DNA of 63,212 nucleotides from Gaiellales bacterium (GTDB lineage: Bacteria; Actinomycetota; Thermoleophilia; Gaiellales; JAICJC01). Location: positions 1 through 63,212 of the forward strand of contig DASWRM010000066.1 in NCBI GenBank assembly GCA_036403155.1, read 5' to 3'. Every line of letters begins with the position of its first letter. Position 1 is the stretch's first letter. The notes under the pieces were generated by a model. It was not told where the DNA came from. It ran no database searches and saw only the letters and a list, made by a program, of their open reading frames with translations. This document shows, one piece after another, positions 35,631 to 43,803 of this stretch. Made by a program: the position numbers and the translations under genes.

Positions 35631-36233
35631 GTGCGGAGGGTGACACACTCCACAGCCCGCCGGCGTGCCGTCCGCACATTGCTCGCGGCCGGGATCGCGG
35701 CGGCCGTCGGGGCGGTCGCCTTTCAGACGCTGGGCCGGGCGGACTCGCGGCCGTCGCCGGCGGCGCCCCCCGTGCTGCCGGCATCCGCAGTCGCCTACCT
35801 TCCCAGCCACGGCTCCCGCCTGACGGCCGAGGGCCTTGCGAAGGACGCCGACCTCTCCACCACGGGGGCAACGCTTTCCCGCCTCGGGTTCGTCTCCGGC
35901 GGTCAGCGCCTGTTCCAGGGGCCCTCGAAGCGCAGGCTGCAGGTCGTGGTCTCGCGCACGCTGCGGTTCCGCACGGCGGACGGTGCACGCGGCTTCGTCG
36001 CGTTCATGCACGACCACGCGGGTGCCTTCGTCGGCGATATCCCGACGCTCGAGCCGCTTCGGTCGCAGGGGCGCGGCGGCTGGCTGATCGTCGCACCGCT
36101 CTGCGCCTGCCACATGGCGCAGCCGAACCTGCTGGCCGTGGTCAGCGGCGGCCGCGACGTCACCTGGCTCATGGTCAACGGCCCCGGCGCAACGCCGCCG
36201 GTGCTGCGCAGCCTGCTCGCCCGCGCGCCGTGA
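35631..36233 (+). CDS. Exported or membrane-anchored protein of unknown function with a CxC motif
   Basis: 200 residues with an N-terminal export or anchor segment (about 15-33, twin-Arg style start TARRRAVRTLLAAG), followed by a soluble domain of about 160 residues. A 'PLCACHMAQ' motif near 158-166 could bind metal or heme-like ligands, but it is not a CxxCH heme site. No family recognised. GTG 35631 is used; GTG 35640 is equally possible. The gene is divergent from potD and converges on tetR. Confidence 0.65.
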   Translation: MRRVTHSTARRRAVRTLLAAGIAAAVGAVAFQTLGRADSRPSPAAPPVLPASAVAYLPSHGSRLTAEGLAKDADLSTTGATLSRLGFVSGGQRLFQGPSKRRLQVVVSRTLRFRTADGARGFVAFMHDHAGAFVGDIPTLEPLRSQGRGGWLIVAPLCACHMAQPNLLAVVSGGRDVTWLMVNGPGATPPVLRSLLARAP

Positions 36234-36283
36234 CGGCGCAGCCATGCCGCCGTCATCGGCGGGCGCCGCCCGGGCTGTACGGC

Positions 36284-36898
36284 TCAGGCGGCGATGTCGA
36301 CCCCCAGCCGGGTCTCCAGAAACCGCTCCAGCGAACGCTCGGCGAACCGCATGTCGATGTCCTCGACCACCAGCGCCACCGACAACCCGTCGAACAGCGC
36401 CAGGAACTCGGTGGCGAGCTCGGCCGGGTCGTCGACCGTGAACTCGCCCGCTTCGCCGCCGGCCGCCAGCACCCGGGCGATGTAGCGATGGTACGCGCCG
36501 TAGCGCCGCCGGCGCCAGGCCCGCGCCGAGGCGACGTGGATTGCACGCGGCCAGTACTCGAGCCAGATCACGCACTGCTCGTAGAGATCCGGCGACGCGA
36601 AGTGGTCGCGGATGAGGACGCGCAGCCGGTCGACCGCGGTCGCGTCGGCCGGCATGCGCCGTCGCCGTGGGCGGTAGAAGTCGCGCAACGTCACGCTCAG
36701 CACCTCGGTCAGGAGCTCGTCGATGGTCGCGAAGTGGTAGGTCACCGTGCCGAGCGAGACGCCCGCCGCGCGCGCCACCTCGCGGACGCTGGTCGATGCG
36801 AGGCCGCGCTCGAGGATGGACGCCCGCGCCGCCCGCACGATCTGCTGGCGCCGCCGCTCCGGTGTCAGGCGTGGGTGGCTGCTGGTCTGCCGGCGCAT
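36284..36898 (-). CDS. TetR-family transcriptional regulator
   Basis: 204 residues. The N-terminal helix-turn-helix is standard (RRQQIVRAARASILERGLASTSVREVARAAGVSLGTVTYHFATIDELL), and the C-terminal ligand domain has the 'EYWPRAIHVASAR' and 'LFDGLSVALVVEDID' pattern of the AcrR/BetI-like groups. It is divergent from the acyl-CoA dehydrogenase gene, and a perfect palindrome lies in the shared promoter region (36913-36928), so it likely represses both genes. The effector may be an acyl-CoA (inference). Confidence 0.92.
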   Translation of the reverse strand: MRRQTSSHPRLTPERRRQQIVRAARASILERGLASTSVREVARAAGVSLGTVTYHFATIDELLTEVLSVTLRDFYRPRRRRMPADATAVDRLRVLIRDHFASPDLYEQCVIWLEYWPRAIHVASARAWRRRRYGAYHRYIARVLAAGGEAGEFTVDDPAELATEFLALFDGLSVALVVEDIDMRFAERSLERFLETRLGVDIAA

Positions 36899-36912
36899 CG
36901 CACTCGATAGTA

Positions 36913-36928
36913 TCGTACGATCGTACGA
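36913..36928. promoter_or_regulatory. Palindromic operator for the TetR-type regulator
   Basis: TCGTACGATCGTACGA is a perfect 16-base palindrome, made of two copies of the 8-base palindrome TCGTACGA. It lies 15 bases from the regulator start and 20 bases from the acyl-CoA dehydrogenase start, a typical position for TetR autoregulation. Confidence 0.8.
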
Positions 36929-36947
36929 AACACTCAGGGGAGACGAC

Positions 36948-38132
36948 ATGACGGCGGCAGATCGCGCGCGGGACATCGGAATCGACCTGACGGAGGAGCA
37001 GCTGGCACTCGTCGGGCTTGCGCAGGACTTCGCCCGGCAGGAGATCCGGCCGGTGGCCGCAGAGGTGGACGAGCACGGCGAGGCGGAGGTTCGGTGGGAC
37101 CTGGTCGAGAAGGCGCATGCGCTCGGCTTGACCACGTACATGCTGCCCGAGGAGGTCGGCGGCGGCGGTATCCGCGACTGCTTCACGCAGTGCCTCATCA
37201 CCGAGGAGCTGTCATGGGGCGACGGCGGCCTCTCCGGGATGATCTCCTCGGCCGGGTTCTTCGGCACGACGATCTTCGAGATCGGCACGCCGGAGCAGCA
37301 GCAGCGGTTCCTCGCGCCGATCTGCGCTGAGGGCAGGCCGCCGTTGACCGCGTTGGCGACAACCGAGCCGGACTTCGGAAGCGACGCGGCCGGCATGCAG
37401 GCGCTGGCGACCCGGGTCGAGGGCGGTTACCGGTTGTCCGGGCAGAAGACATGGGTGTCGAACGGCGGCGTTGCCGAGTGGTACATGGTCTTCGCGCAGA
37501 CGACGCCGGGAAGCCGGAGCAAGGGGATCACCGCGTTCGTGCTGCACCGGGACGATCCCGGACTCACGACCGGCGCGCCGATGCGCAAGCTGGGCGACCG
37601 CGGAATCATCAACTCGGAGCTGTTCCTCGACGACGTGTTCGTGGCCGACGACCGCCGCATCGGCGAGGAGGGACAGGGGTTCTACGGGCTGATGGGCACC
37701 TTCGACGAATCCCGCATCACGCTGGCCGCCGGCTGCGTCGGGATCGCGCGCGCCGCGACGGAGTACGCCATCGCGTACGCGCGGGACCGCGAGCAGTTCG
37801 GCAAGCCGATCATCGAGCACCAGGCGGTCGGGTTCCGGCTGGCCGACATGCAGACGCGCCTGGACGCAGCGCGGCTGCTGACCTGGCGTGCAGCACGGCG
37901 CTACGACAGCGGCAAGCGGTCGTCCAAGGAGGCATCGATGGCGAAGGTCTACGCCAGCGAGGCGGCCATGTTCTGCACCTGGGGGGCGGTTCAGACGCTC
38001 GGCGGCTGGGGGTACTCGCGCGAGTACCCGGTCGAGAAGTGGTTCCGCGACGCCAAGCTCGAGGAGATCTGGGAGGGCACCTCTGACATCCAGCGGCTGA
38101 TCATCGCACGGCATCTGCGCGACGGCGGTTGA
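36948..38132 (+). CDS. Acyl-CoA dehydrogenase
   Basis: 394-residue flavoenzyme. Typical marks: 'ALATTEPDFGSDAAGMQ' for FAD contact, 'KTWVSNGG', 'GFYGLMGTFDESRI.LAAGCVG', 'YARDREQFGKPI.EHQAV.F.LADM', and the C-terminal 'AVQTLGGWGYSREYPVEKWFRDAKLEEIWEGTSDIQR', with the Glu of EGT as catalytic base. It oxidises an acyl-CoA to the 2,3-enoyl-CoA; chain length and branching cannot be told. CAGGGGAGA precedes the ATG. Probably controlled by the neighbouring TetR-type protein. Confidence 0.95.
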   Translation: MTAADRARDIGIDLTEEQLALVGLAQDFARQEIRPVAAEVDEHGEAEVRWDLVEKAHALGLTTYMLPEEVGGGGIRDCFTQCLITEELSWGDGGLSGMISSAGFFGTTIFEIGTPEQQQRFLAPICAEGRPPLTALATTEPDFGSDAAGMQALATRVEGGYRLSGQKTWVSNGGVAEWYMVFAQTTPGSRSKGITAFVLHRDDPGLTTGAPMRKLGDRGIINSELFLDDVFVADDRRIGEEGQGFYGLMGTFDESRITLAAGCVGIARAATEYAIAYARDREQFGKPIIEHQAVGFRLADMQTRLDAARLLTWRAARRYDSGKRSSKEASMAKVYASEAAMFCTWGAVQTLGGWGYSREYPVEKWFRDAKLEEIWEGTSDIQRLIIARHLRDGG

Positions 38133-38158
38133 GCCGTCCGGCGCCGGGGCGTGCGCGC

Positions 38159-39958
38159 CTAGCGAGCCGCGAACGTGACCGCCGTCGTGAACGCCGCGGC
38201 TCCCACCAGCATCCATGCAACCTGATCGCCGGTGCGGCCCGTGTACGGGGCGCGCAGGAGCCGGACGGCCGCGCGGCCGAGCGAGAGCTCCCCCAGCCGC
38301 CGGGCTCCGAGCAACGACGCGGCCGCGACGGCGAGTGCGCCGGCCGTCGCTGCGAACCCGAGCGCCCAATCCTTCGGCTTGAGGCCCGGCACCTCCGGAA
38401 GCGGCACGTGCTGAGGGGTGCCGTCGAGGACGTGCGCCGCATAGCTCGACCGGTCGGTGACGTGCTCGGCGGCGCGGTGCGACTCGGCGGTCAGGTCGGG
38501 CACGAGCGGCATCAGGAACGCGGCCGCCAGCAGGATCCCCGGCAACAGGAGCACCACGCCGGGCCGGCGTGAGCCTGACGGCTCCCCGCCGTCACCCTCG
38601 CGCGGTCGCGTCGGGACGGGCACGCCGATGCCGAGAAAGACCCGCCCGCCGGCGGCGAGCAGCGAGCCGCCGACGAGGGCGGAGACCGCCAGCAGCAGGT
38701 AGGGCACCCACGGATCCCCGGCCGTCTCCGCGGCGGCATCGACGACCGACTTGCCGACGAAGACGCCGGTCGGCGGAACCGCCGAGACGACGAGCGCCCC
38801 GAGCGCGAAGAGCACCCCGGCCGCCGGCAGCGTGCGCCCGCGCCCGTGAAGCATGCCGATGTCCGCGGTGCCGAACGATCGCAGCACGTGGCCCGCCACG
38901 ATGAAGAGCGCCGCCTTCGCGAACGCGTCCCCCACGACCCATATCGCGGTGCCGCTCAGGCCCTCTGGGTCGAGCAGCCCGATGCCCACCATGAACGCGC
39001 CGATGTGCGCGACGGTCGCAAAGGCGATCAACCGCTTGAGGTGCTGCTGCACCAGGCATCCCACCGCCCCGACCACCGCCGTGACGGCACCTCCGGCCAG
39101 CAGCACGTCCGACATCGCAGACGCGTGGGCGTTCAGCGTCGCGCCCGTGGCCAGGTGCATGACGCGCACGAACCCGAGCAACCCCAGCTCGCACATCACT
39201 CCCGGGAAGACGACCGCGACGGGAGCGGGCGCCGCCGCGTAGGCGTCGACGAGCCAGAAGTGGAACGGGGCCAGTCCGGCCTTGGTGAACAGCCCGACGC
39301 CGATCACGGCCAGCCCCACCACGACGGCGGCCGCGTCGGGATCCGCGGCCGTGGCCCGGCCGATCTGTGCCAGGTTGAGCGCCCCGGTGTGGCCGTAGAG
39401 CAGGCCGATCCCGACAAGGATCATGATGGCGCCGGCGGCGTTCGCGACGAGGAAGTTGACGGCGCCCTGGATCGGCGCCTCCTCCTCGTTCTGGTGCACC
39501 GTCAGCGCGATCGCCGTCACGTTGACCACCTCGAAGAACCCGAACATGTTGAACAGGTCGCCGCTCAGCGAGAAGCCGACGATCCCCGCGAGCAGGATCA
39601 GCATCAGCCCGCTGAACAGGACCTGTCCCAACCCCTCGAAGTACCGGATCCCGGCGATCAGTCCGGTCGTCACCAAGAGCGCCGCCAGGAGGGCGAACCC
39701 CGCACCGAGCGGATCGACGGCGAAGTCGACGCCGATCGCAACCCCGTGGCGCGGGTGCCATCCCCCGAACCAGTAGACCACCGCGTCGGTACGCGACGTG
39801 TGCAGGAGCACGGCACAGAGCACTGCCGTCGCAGCAGCGGCCGCAATCGCGATCGCCTGCGCTGCCCGCTGGGCCTTGAGGCTGACGAGGGCCGCAACGC
39901 CGGCCGAGGCCAGCAGCGGCACGGCGACGGCGAGCGGGGCTGCGTCCGCGCTGGTCAT
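38159..39958 (-). CDS. mnhD: Mrp/Mbh-type cation/proton antiporter subunit D (NuoL/M/N-like)
   Basis: 599 residues, about fourteen or more helices, the only large ion-pumping subunit in the operon. Marks of the proton-translocating family are 'SGDLFNMFGFFEVVNVTAIALT', 'LFTKAGLAPFHFWLVDAYAAAPAPVAVVF' with its buried Lys, and 'LIAFATVAHIGAFMVGIGLL'. A C-terminal extension with two helices follows a soluble stretch near 480-540. It corresponds to MbhH/MnhD. ATG at 39958 overlaps the mnhC stop (ATGA). It is the last gene of the operon. Confidence 0.93.
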   Translation of the reverse strand: MTSADAAPLAVAVPLLASAGVAALVSLKAQRAAQAIAIAAAAATAVLCAVLLHTSRTDAVVYWFGGWHPRHGVAIGVDFAVDPLGAGFALLAALLVTTGLIAGIRYFEGLGQVLFSGLMLILLAGIVGFSLSGDLFNMFGFFEVVNVTAIALTVHQNEEEAPIQGAVNFLVANAAGAIMILVGIGLLYGHTGALNLAQIGRATAADPDAAAVVVGLAVIGVGLFTKAGLAPFHFWLVDAYAAAPAPVAVVFPGVMCELGLLGFVRVMHLATGATLNAHASAMSDVLLAGGAVTAVVGAVGCLVQQHLKRLIAFATVAHIGAFMVGIGLLDPEGLSGTAIWVVGDAFAKAALFIVAGHVLRSFGTADIGMLHGRGRTLPAAGVLFALGALVVSAVPPTGVFVGKSVVDAAAETAGDPWVPYLLLAVSALVGGSLLAAGGRVFLGIGVPVPTRPREGDGGEPSGSRRPGVVLLLPGILLAAAFLMPLVPDLTAESHRAAEHVTDRSSYAAHVLDGTPQHVPLPEVPGLKPKDWALGFAATAGALAVAAASLLGARRLGELSLGRAAVRLLRAPYTGRTGDQVAWMLVGAAAFTTAVTFAAR

Positions 39959-40293
39959 CCGCGCAGCTCGGCGATCCGGTCGGGGTCGACCGAGCCGTAG
40001 CGCTTTCGAGCCTGCACCGCGAGCGCCAGGATCAGGGCCGTCACGACCGCCTCGACCACCACGTCGACGAAGGTCAGCGCCTGGACGATGGGATCGGCGG
40101 TGCGCGCGTGCGGCGACACGCCGACCAGCACGGGAGCGGACGATCCGCTGTGGTAGCCGATCGCCAGGAGCAGGACGTAGGTGCCGGACTGGGCGACGGA
40201 CAGGCAGACCGCGAGGTGGACCAGATGGCGGCTGGTGACGACGCCGTAGATTCCGATCGCGAGCAGCCACGCGGCGACGACGTACGGGATCAC
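39955..40293 (-). CDS. mnhC: Mrp/Mbh-type antiporter subunit C (NuoK-like)
   Basis: 112 residues, three helices, NuoK fold. The 'VHLAVCLSVAQSGTYVLLLAIGY' helix and the 'DPIVQALTFVDVVVEAVVTALILALAVQ' helix match the family, with a membrane Glu in the last helix. Corresponds to MbhG/MnhC. GTG start overlaps the preceding gene (GTGA) and the stop overlaps mnhD, so all subunits are translated as a coupled chain. Confidence 0.9.
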   Translation of the reverse strand: MIPYVVAAWLLAIGIYGVVTSRHLVHLAVCLSVAQSGTYVLLLAIGYHSGSSAPVLVGVSPHARTADPIVQALTFVDVVVEAVVTALILALAVQARKRYGSVDPDRIAELRG

Positions 40294-41054
40294 GGCGTCG
40301 GCTCCTCGTCGTCGAGCAGCACCAGCGAGCGGTCCCGGAGCTCCGACCAGACCAGCAGGAACGCCGACGCCACCTCGAAGCTGACGGCAACGTTCGCGAC
40401 CGGTATCACGCCGCCGGACAGCAGGTGCGACACGGTGCCGCTCGGGAGCCAGTTGTGGAAGAAGGCGCCCCCCGCGATCAGGCCTCCAACGCCGATCAGC
40501 GCATATCCGGCGGCGCCGGCCGATTCCAGCCACTCGAGCGCTGCGAGCGGACGGAGCCGCCTCGTCAGCAGGGATGCACCGCACACGTCCGCGAGCAGCA
40601 CGCCGGATGCGAGGATCACGCCGCCCTGGAAGCCGCCACCGGGGGTGAGGTGACCATGCAGGACGATGTAGCCGCCCAGCACGATCGCGGGCGCGACGAG
40701 CAGCGCCGCGAGCAGGCGCGTCGCCTCGCCGGGGCCGGCCTGCGGGAAGGCGTCCGACACGGTCTCAGGCGGCCTGCCCTCGGGCTCCCGCCCAGAGCGC
40801 ACGATCAGCGCCATCGCAAGTGCGGAGGAGAACAGGATGAACTCCTCCGCGAGGGTGTCGATCGCCCGCAGGTCGAAGTTGACCGCCGTGGGCACGTTCG
40901 TGACGTGGCGCCGAAGCTCGGCCTGCTCGGCCGCCAGGCGTCCGTACGCATGCGCGTAGTGGCCGAAGCCGGGCAGGCCGGACAGCCCCCAGATCAGCTC
41001 GGCCGCGAGCACAGACCCGGCGATGACCAGCGCAACGAGCCGCCAGCGGCTCAA
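40290..41054 (-). CDS. Fused MbhE-like/MnhB antiporter subunit
   Basis: 254 residues. An N-terminal part (about 1-85) with 'VNFDLRAIDTLAEEFILFSSALAMALIV' matches MbhE, the piece that in MnhA lies near the C-terminus; the remaining part is an MnhB domain (PAIVLGGYIVLHGHLTPGGGFQGGVILASGVLLA). So two subunits separate in Pyrococcus Mbh are joined here. TTG at 41054 is chosen: it overlaps the upstream stop as TTGA, and there is no ATG or GTG nearby that keeps the first helix. Confidence 0.88.
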   Translation of the reverse strand: MSRWRLVALVIAGSVLAAELIWGLSGLPGFGHYAHAYGRLAAEQAELRRHVTNVPTAVNFDLRAIDTLAEEFILFSSALAMALIVRSGREPEGRPPETVSDAFPQAGPGEATRLLAALLVAPAIVLGGYIVLHGHLTPGGGFQGGVILASGVLLADVCGASLLTRRLRPLAALEWLESAGAAGYALIGVGGLIAGGAFFHNWLPSGTVSHLLSGGVIPVANVAVSFEVASAFLLVWSELRDRSLVLLDDEEPTP

Positions 41055-41290
41055 CGGTCCTCCTCGCGGATGCGAGACAGCGCGAAGAGGATCATGGCGG
41101 GCAGGCCGACCATGCCTATCACGACCTCCGAGAGCGCCACCTCCGGCGCCTGGAACACCACGAAGAGGGCCGCCAGCGCAACGGCGTAGACGCCGCCGAC
41201 GATCGCCTGCCGGAACGGATCGCGGGTCAGCACGGTTGCCGTGCCGCTGACGGCAACGAGCGCCAGCGCGACGAGCTGCACGGCGATCAC
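41051..41290 (-). CDS. MbhD-like (DUF4040) antiporter subunit
   Basis: 79 residues with two to three helices. The segment 'GGVYAVALAALFVVFQAPEVALSEVVIGMVGLPAMILFAL' is the DUF4040/MbhD signature, with its membrane acidic pair (APEVALSE). In standard Mrp systems this sequence is part of the large MnhA protein. Here it is a separate gene, as in Mbh modules. GTG start overlaps the mnhG stop (GTGA). Confidence 0.88.
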   Translation of the reverse strand: MIAVQLVALALVAVSGTATVLTRDPFRQAIVGGVYAVALAALFVVFQAPEVALSEVVIGMVGLPAMILFALSRIREEDR

Positions 41291-41583
41291 GGGGGTTGCT
41301 CCTCGTCGAGGGCGGCGACCGCCCGCGCGGTCGCATGCACGAGGATCGGGCCGGTGGCGATCGTGACGGCGGCGGCGCAGAACGCCTTGAGCGCCGTCTG
41401 GTGCAGCGAGTCGTGCACGACCACGGCCAGCGCGAGAAGCAGCGGACACACGGTGGAGATGGCCGACACGAAGTGGAGGCGATCGAGCGCCGATCGCGTC
41501 CTGACGAGCCCGAGGGTCGCGACGCCGGCGACCGCGACCGAGAGGGCGACGATCGCGTAGGAGACGGCGGTCCCCGTGCTCAC
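41287..41583 (-). CDS. mnhG: Mrp/Mbh-type antiporter subunit G
   Basis: 98 residues with three helices. 'GVATLGLVRTRSALDRLHFVSAISTVCPLLLALAVVV' is the MnhG/PhaG signature, normally reading 'GLLRLPDVYTRLHAA'. The C-terminal helix leads to an acidic tail. Corresponds to MbhC. GTG start overlaps mnhF (GTGA). Confidence 0.9.
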   Translation of the reverse strand: MSTGTAVSYAIVALSVAVAGVATLGLVRTRSALDRLHFVSAISTVCPLLLALAVVVHDSLHQTALKAFCAAAVTIATGPILVHATARAVAALDEEQPP

Positions 41584-41831
41584 AGCCCGCGGTCCAGGTA
41601 GCGAACGAAGAGCAGGCTGCCCGGAAGCTGCAGGAACGCGACCACGATGGCCAGGTCCCACACGTACGACTCGCCGAATCCCTCGGCGGCGAGGCCGAGT
41701 GCCAGCACCGCCAGCGCGCCGGCCGCCTCGAGCGCCACGACCGCGTCGGCCACCGGCGCCCGCACCGCGACGGCCATGCAGGGCATCAGCAGTACGAGGA
41801 CGCAGCAGGCCGCCCAGAGCCAGCCGTTCAC
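41580..41831 (-). CDS. mnhF: Mrp/Mbh-type antiporter subunit F
   Basis: 83 residues, three helices. 'APVADAVVALEAAGALAVLALGLAAEGFGESYVWDLAIVVAFLQLPGSLLFVRYL' fits MnhF/MbhB ('DRVVALDLL...F..VALVLALLGFLGTVAFARYL'). GTG start overlaps the mnhE stop (GTGA) and the stop overlaps mnhG. Confidence 0.88.
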   Translation of the reverse strand: MNGWLWAACCVLVLLMPCMAVAVRAPVADAVVALEAAGALAVLALGLAAEGFGESYVWDLAIVVAFLQLPGSLLFVRYLDRGL

Positions 41832-42229
41832 GGCGTCATGCGGTGTTCGACGACCTCCTCGCCTCCCGCCTCGACCACGAAGAGGTCGGGCGCGAGCGAC
41901 CCCGCCCACACCTCGATCAGGCGACCCGGTCGATCTGGCGCGTGGCGGCGGCGGTGCTCGATCGCGCCGGGCGACCGGCGAGCGGCACCGCGAAGCACCA
42001 CTGCGGTGCCGCGAACGACCTGCCAGGGGAGCGGCCGCGCGGCCCGCAGCAGCTGCAGGCGGCCGAACCGCACGCCCTCACCACCCATGACGCGAACGTG
42101 CACCGCCGTCGCGACCGCGACCACCGCGATCCCGGCCGCGACCTCCTGGCGGTTGAGCTTGGCGACGACGAGGATCCAGAGCAGGAGGAGCGGCGCGGCG
42201 ACGGTGATGAGGCGTTCCAGCCGGCTCAC
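41828..42229 (-). CDS. mnhE: Mrp/Mbh-type antiporter subunit E
   Basis: 133 residues with two N-terminal helices and a cytoplasmic ferredoxin-like tail (LFVVEAGGEEVVEHRMTP). Corresponds to MnhE/MbhA. First gene of the operon; the GTG start lies 45 bases after the stop of the NhaP-type antiporter gene, so both antiporters may share a transcript from upstream. Confidence 0.85.
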   Translation of the reverse strand: MSRLERLITVAAPLLLLWILVVAKLNRQEVAAGIAVVAVATAVHVRVMGGEGVRFGRLQLLRAARPLPWQVVRGTAVVLRGAARRSPGAIEHRRRHAPDRPGRLIEVWAGSLAPDLFVVEAGGEEVVEHRMTP

Positions 42230-42273
42230 TCCGGCGATCTACCTCCGGGCCGCCTCGCGCAAACGCCGCCGGC

Positions 42274-43722
42274 TCACCGATCCGACTCGTAGATCCCCGA
42301 CTCGTCCCCGGCGTCGAGCAGCAGCACCTCGTCGCCCGCGTGGAGCACCGTGTCGCGATGCGGCGTGAGCGGCGCGCCATCGCGGATGACCATGCTGACC
42401 CAGGCGCCGTCGCCGTCGAGGTCGCGGATGGCGGTGCCGTCGGCCGGAGCGCCGGGCTCCACCGTGTAGCGGCGGACGCCCTGCGGCTCCTCGGTGAAGC
42501 GCAGCGAAAGATCCCACGGCTCCTGCTCGACCGGCGTCATCACGATGCCGAGCCGCCTGGCGGCGAACTCGATGGTCGTCCCCTGAAGGAACACGGACAT
42601 GACCACGACGACGAAGATCATGCCGTACAGCCGCCGCGCGTCGGGACCCTGCTCGAGCAGGACGAACGCCCCCAGCAGGATCGGCACGGCGCCCTTCATT
42701 CCGGCCCAGGCGGCGTACACGCGCTCGGCGCGGGACAGCCCGGCGCGCAGGAGCAGCAACGCGACCACCAGTGGGCGTGCCACGAGGGTCACGACCAGCG
42801 CGATCAGTGCTCCGTCCAGCAAGACGCTGCGGACGTCGAGCGTGCCGAGCGCGATCGTGAGCCCCAGCGCCGTGAACACGACGATCTCGGCCATCGTGCC
42901 GAGCGACGTATGGAATCGCTCGATGGCGGCCTTGTACGGCGCCCGGGCGTCCCCGATCAGGACGCCGGCGACGAAGACGGCAAGGAAGCCGGAGCCGTGC
43001 AGCACGGAGGCGAGCCCGTAGACGACCCCGGCGCCGGCGAGCGTCCGCAGCGGGTAGAGCTCCTCGTCGGGGAGTGCGAACCGGCGGATCGCCTGACGCA
43101 ATCCGAGGCCGCCGAGCACCCCGACCGCCAGGCCCACGACCATCTCCAGCCCGAAGCTGCCCGCAACGCCGAGCGCGGGGCTCGACGCATCGCGATACGC
43201 AAGCACCCCGAGCACGAGGGCGATGCTGACGGGGTCGTTCGCCCCGGACTCGCCCTTGACGATGTCGCCCGCGGGACTGTGGATGTCGCGCCCGCCGAGC
43301 ACCGAGAACATGACGGCGGGATCGGTGGGAGCGATCGCGCCACCCAGGAGCAATGAGGGCGTCCACGGCAGGCCGAGGAGGCCGTGGGCGGCACAGGCGA
43401 CGATGCCGGCGACGAGCAGCGTCCCCAGCACGCCGAGCAGGAGCACCGGCCAGATGACGCGGCGCAGCCGCTCGAGCCCGATCGCGATGCCCCCGTCGAA
43501 CAGGATCAGGATGATCGCCACGACGCCGACGCGCTCGACCTCCTGCACGGACAGCACGCGGCCGAGCGGGTCGTAGGCGGCCGATGCGACCGCCGCCCCC
43601 ACGAGGAAGAGCCCGGGCGCCGGAACGCGCACCCATTCGGTGATGCGCCTGCCCGCCACGGCCAGCGCAAAGGCGGCCGCAACGATCAGCACGATCCGGC
43701 CAAACTCGGCTGATTCGGTCAC
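42274..43722 (-). CDS. Cation/proton antiporter with C-terminal TrkA-C domain (NhaP2/CvrA-like)
   Basis: 482 residues. Twelve or thirteen helices (about 8-390) have CPA1-type marks: 'ILILFDGGIAIGLERLRRV', 'GAIAPTDPAVMFSVLGG', 'GESGANDPVSIALVLG' with the ion-binding Asp-containing ND motif, and 'WAGMKGAVPILLGAF'. A cytoplasmic TrkA-C (RCK-C) domain follows near 400-480, as in potassium/proton antiporters of the NhaP2/CvrA group, where it binds regulatory ligands. GTG start is divergent from the EamA gene. It may act with the Mrp-like operon downstream in cation and pH balance. Confidence 0.92.
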   Translation of the reverse strand: MTESAEFGRIVLIVAAAFALAVAGRRITEWVRVPAPGLFLVGAAVASAAYDPLGRVLSVQEVERVGVVAIILILFDGGIAIGLERLRRVIWPVLLLGVLGTLLVAGIVACAAHGLLGLPWTPSLLLGGAIAPTDPAVMFSVLGGRDIHSPAGDIVKGESGANDPVSIALVLGVLAYRDASSPALGVAGSFGLEMVVGLAVGVLGGLGLRQAIRRFALPDEELYPLRTLAGAGVVYGLASVLHGSGFLAVFVAGVLIGDARAPYKAAIERFHTSLGTMAEIVVFTALGLTIALGTLDVRSVLLDGALIALVVTLVARPLVVALLLLRAGLSRAERVYAAWAGMKGAVPILLGAFVLLEQGPDARRLYGMIFVVVVMSVFLQGTTIEFAARRLGIVMTPVEQEPWDLSLRFTEEPQGVRRYTVEPGAPADGTAIRDLDGDGAWVSMVIRDGAPLTPHRDTVLHAGDEVLLLDAGDESGIYESDR

Positions 43723-43803
43723 GCGCGTCCCCTACCCGGCGGGGCCGCCGGCCACGCGGCCGGCACCGTGAGCGGCGGCGCTGTCAGCGCCTATCCTGGC
43801 GCG

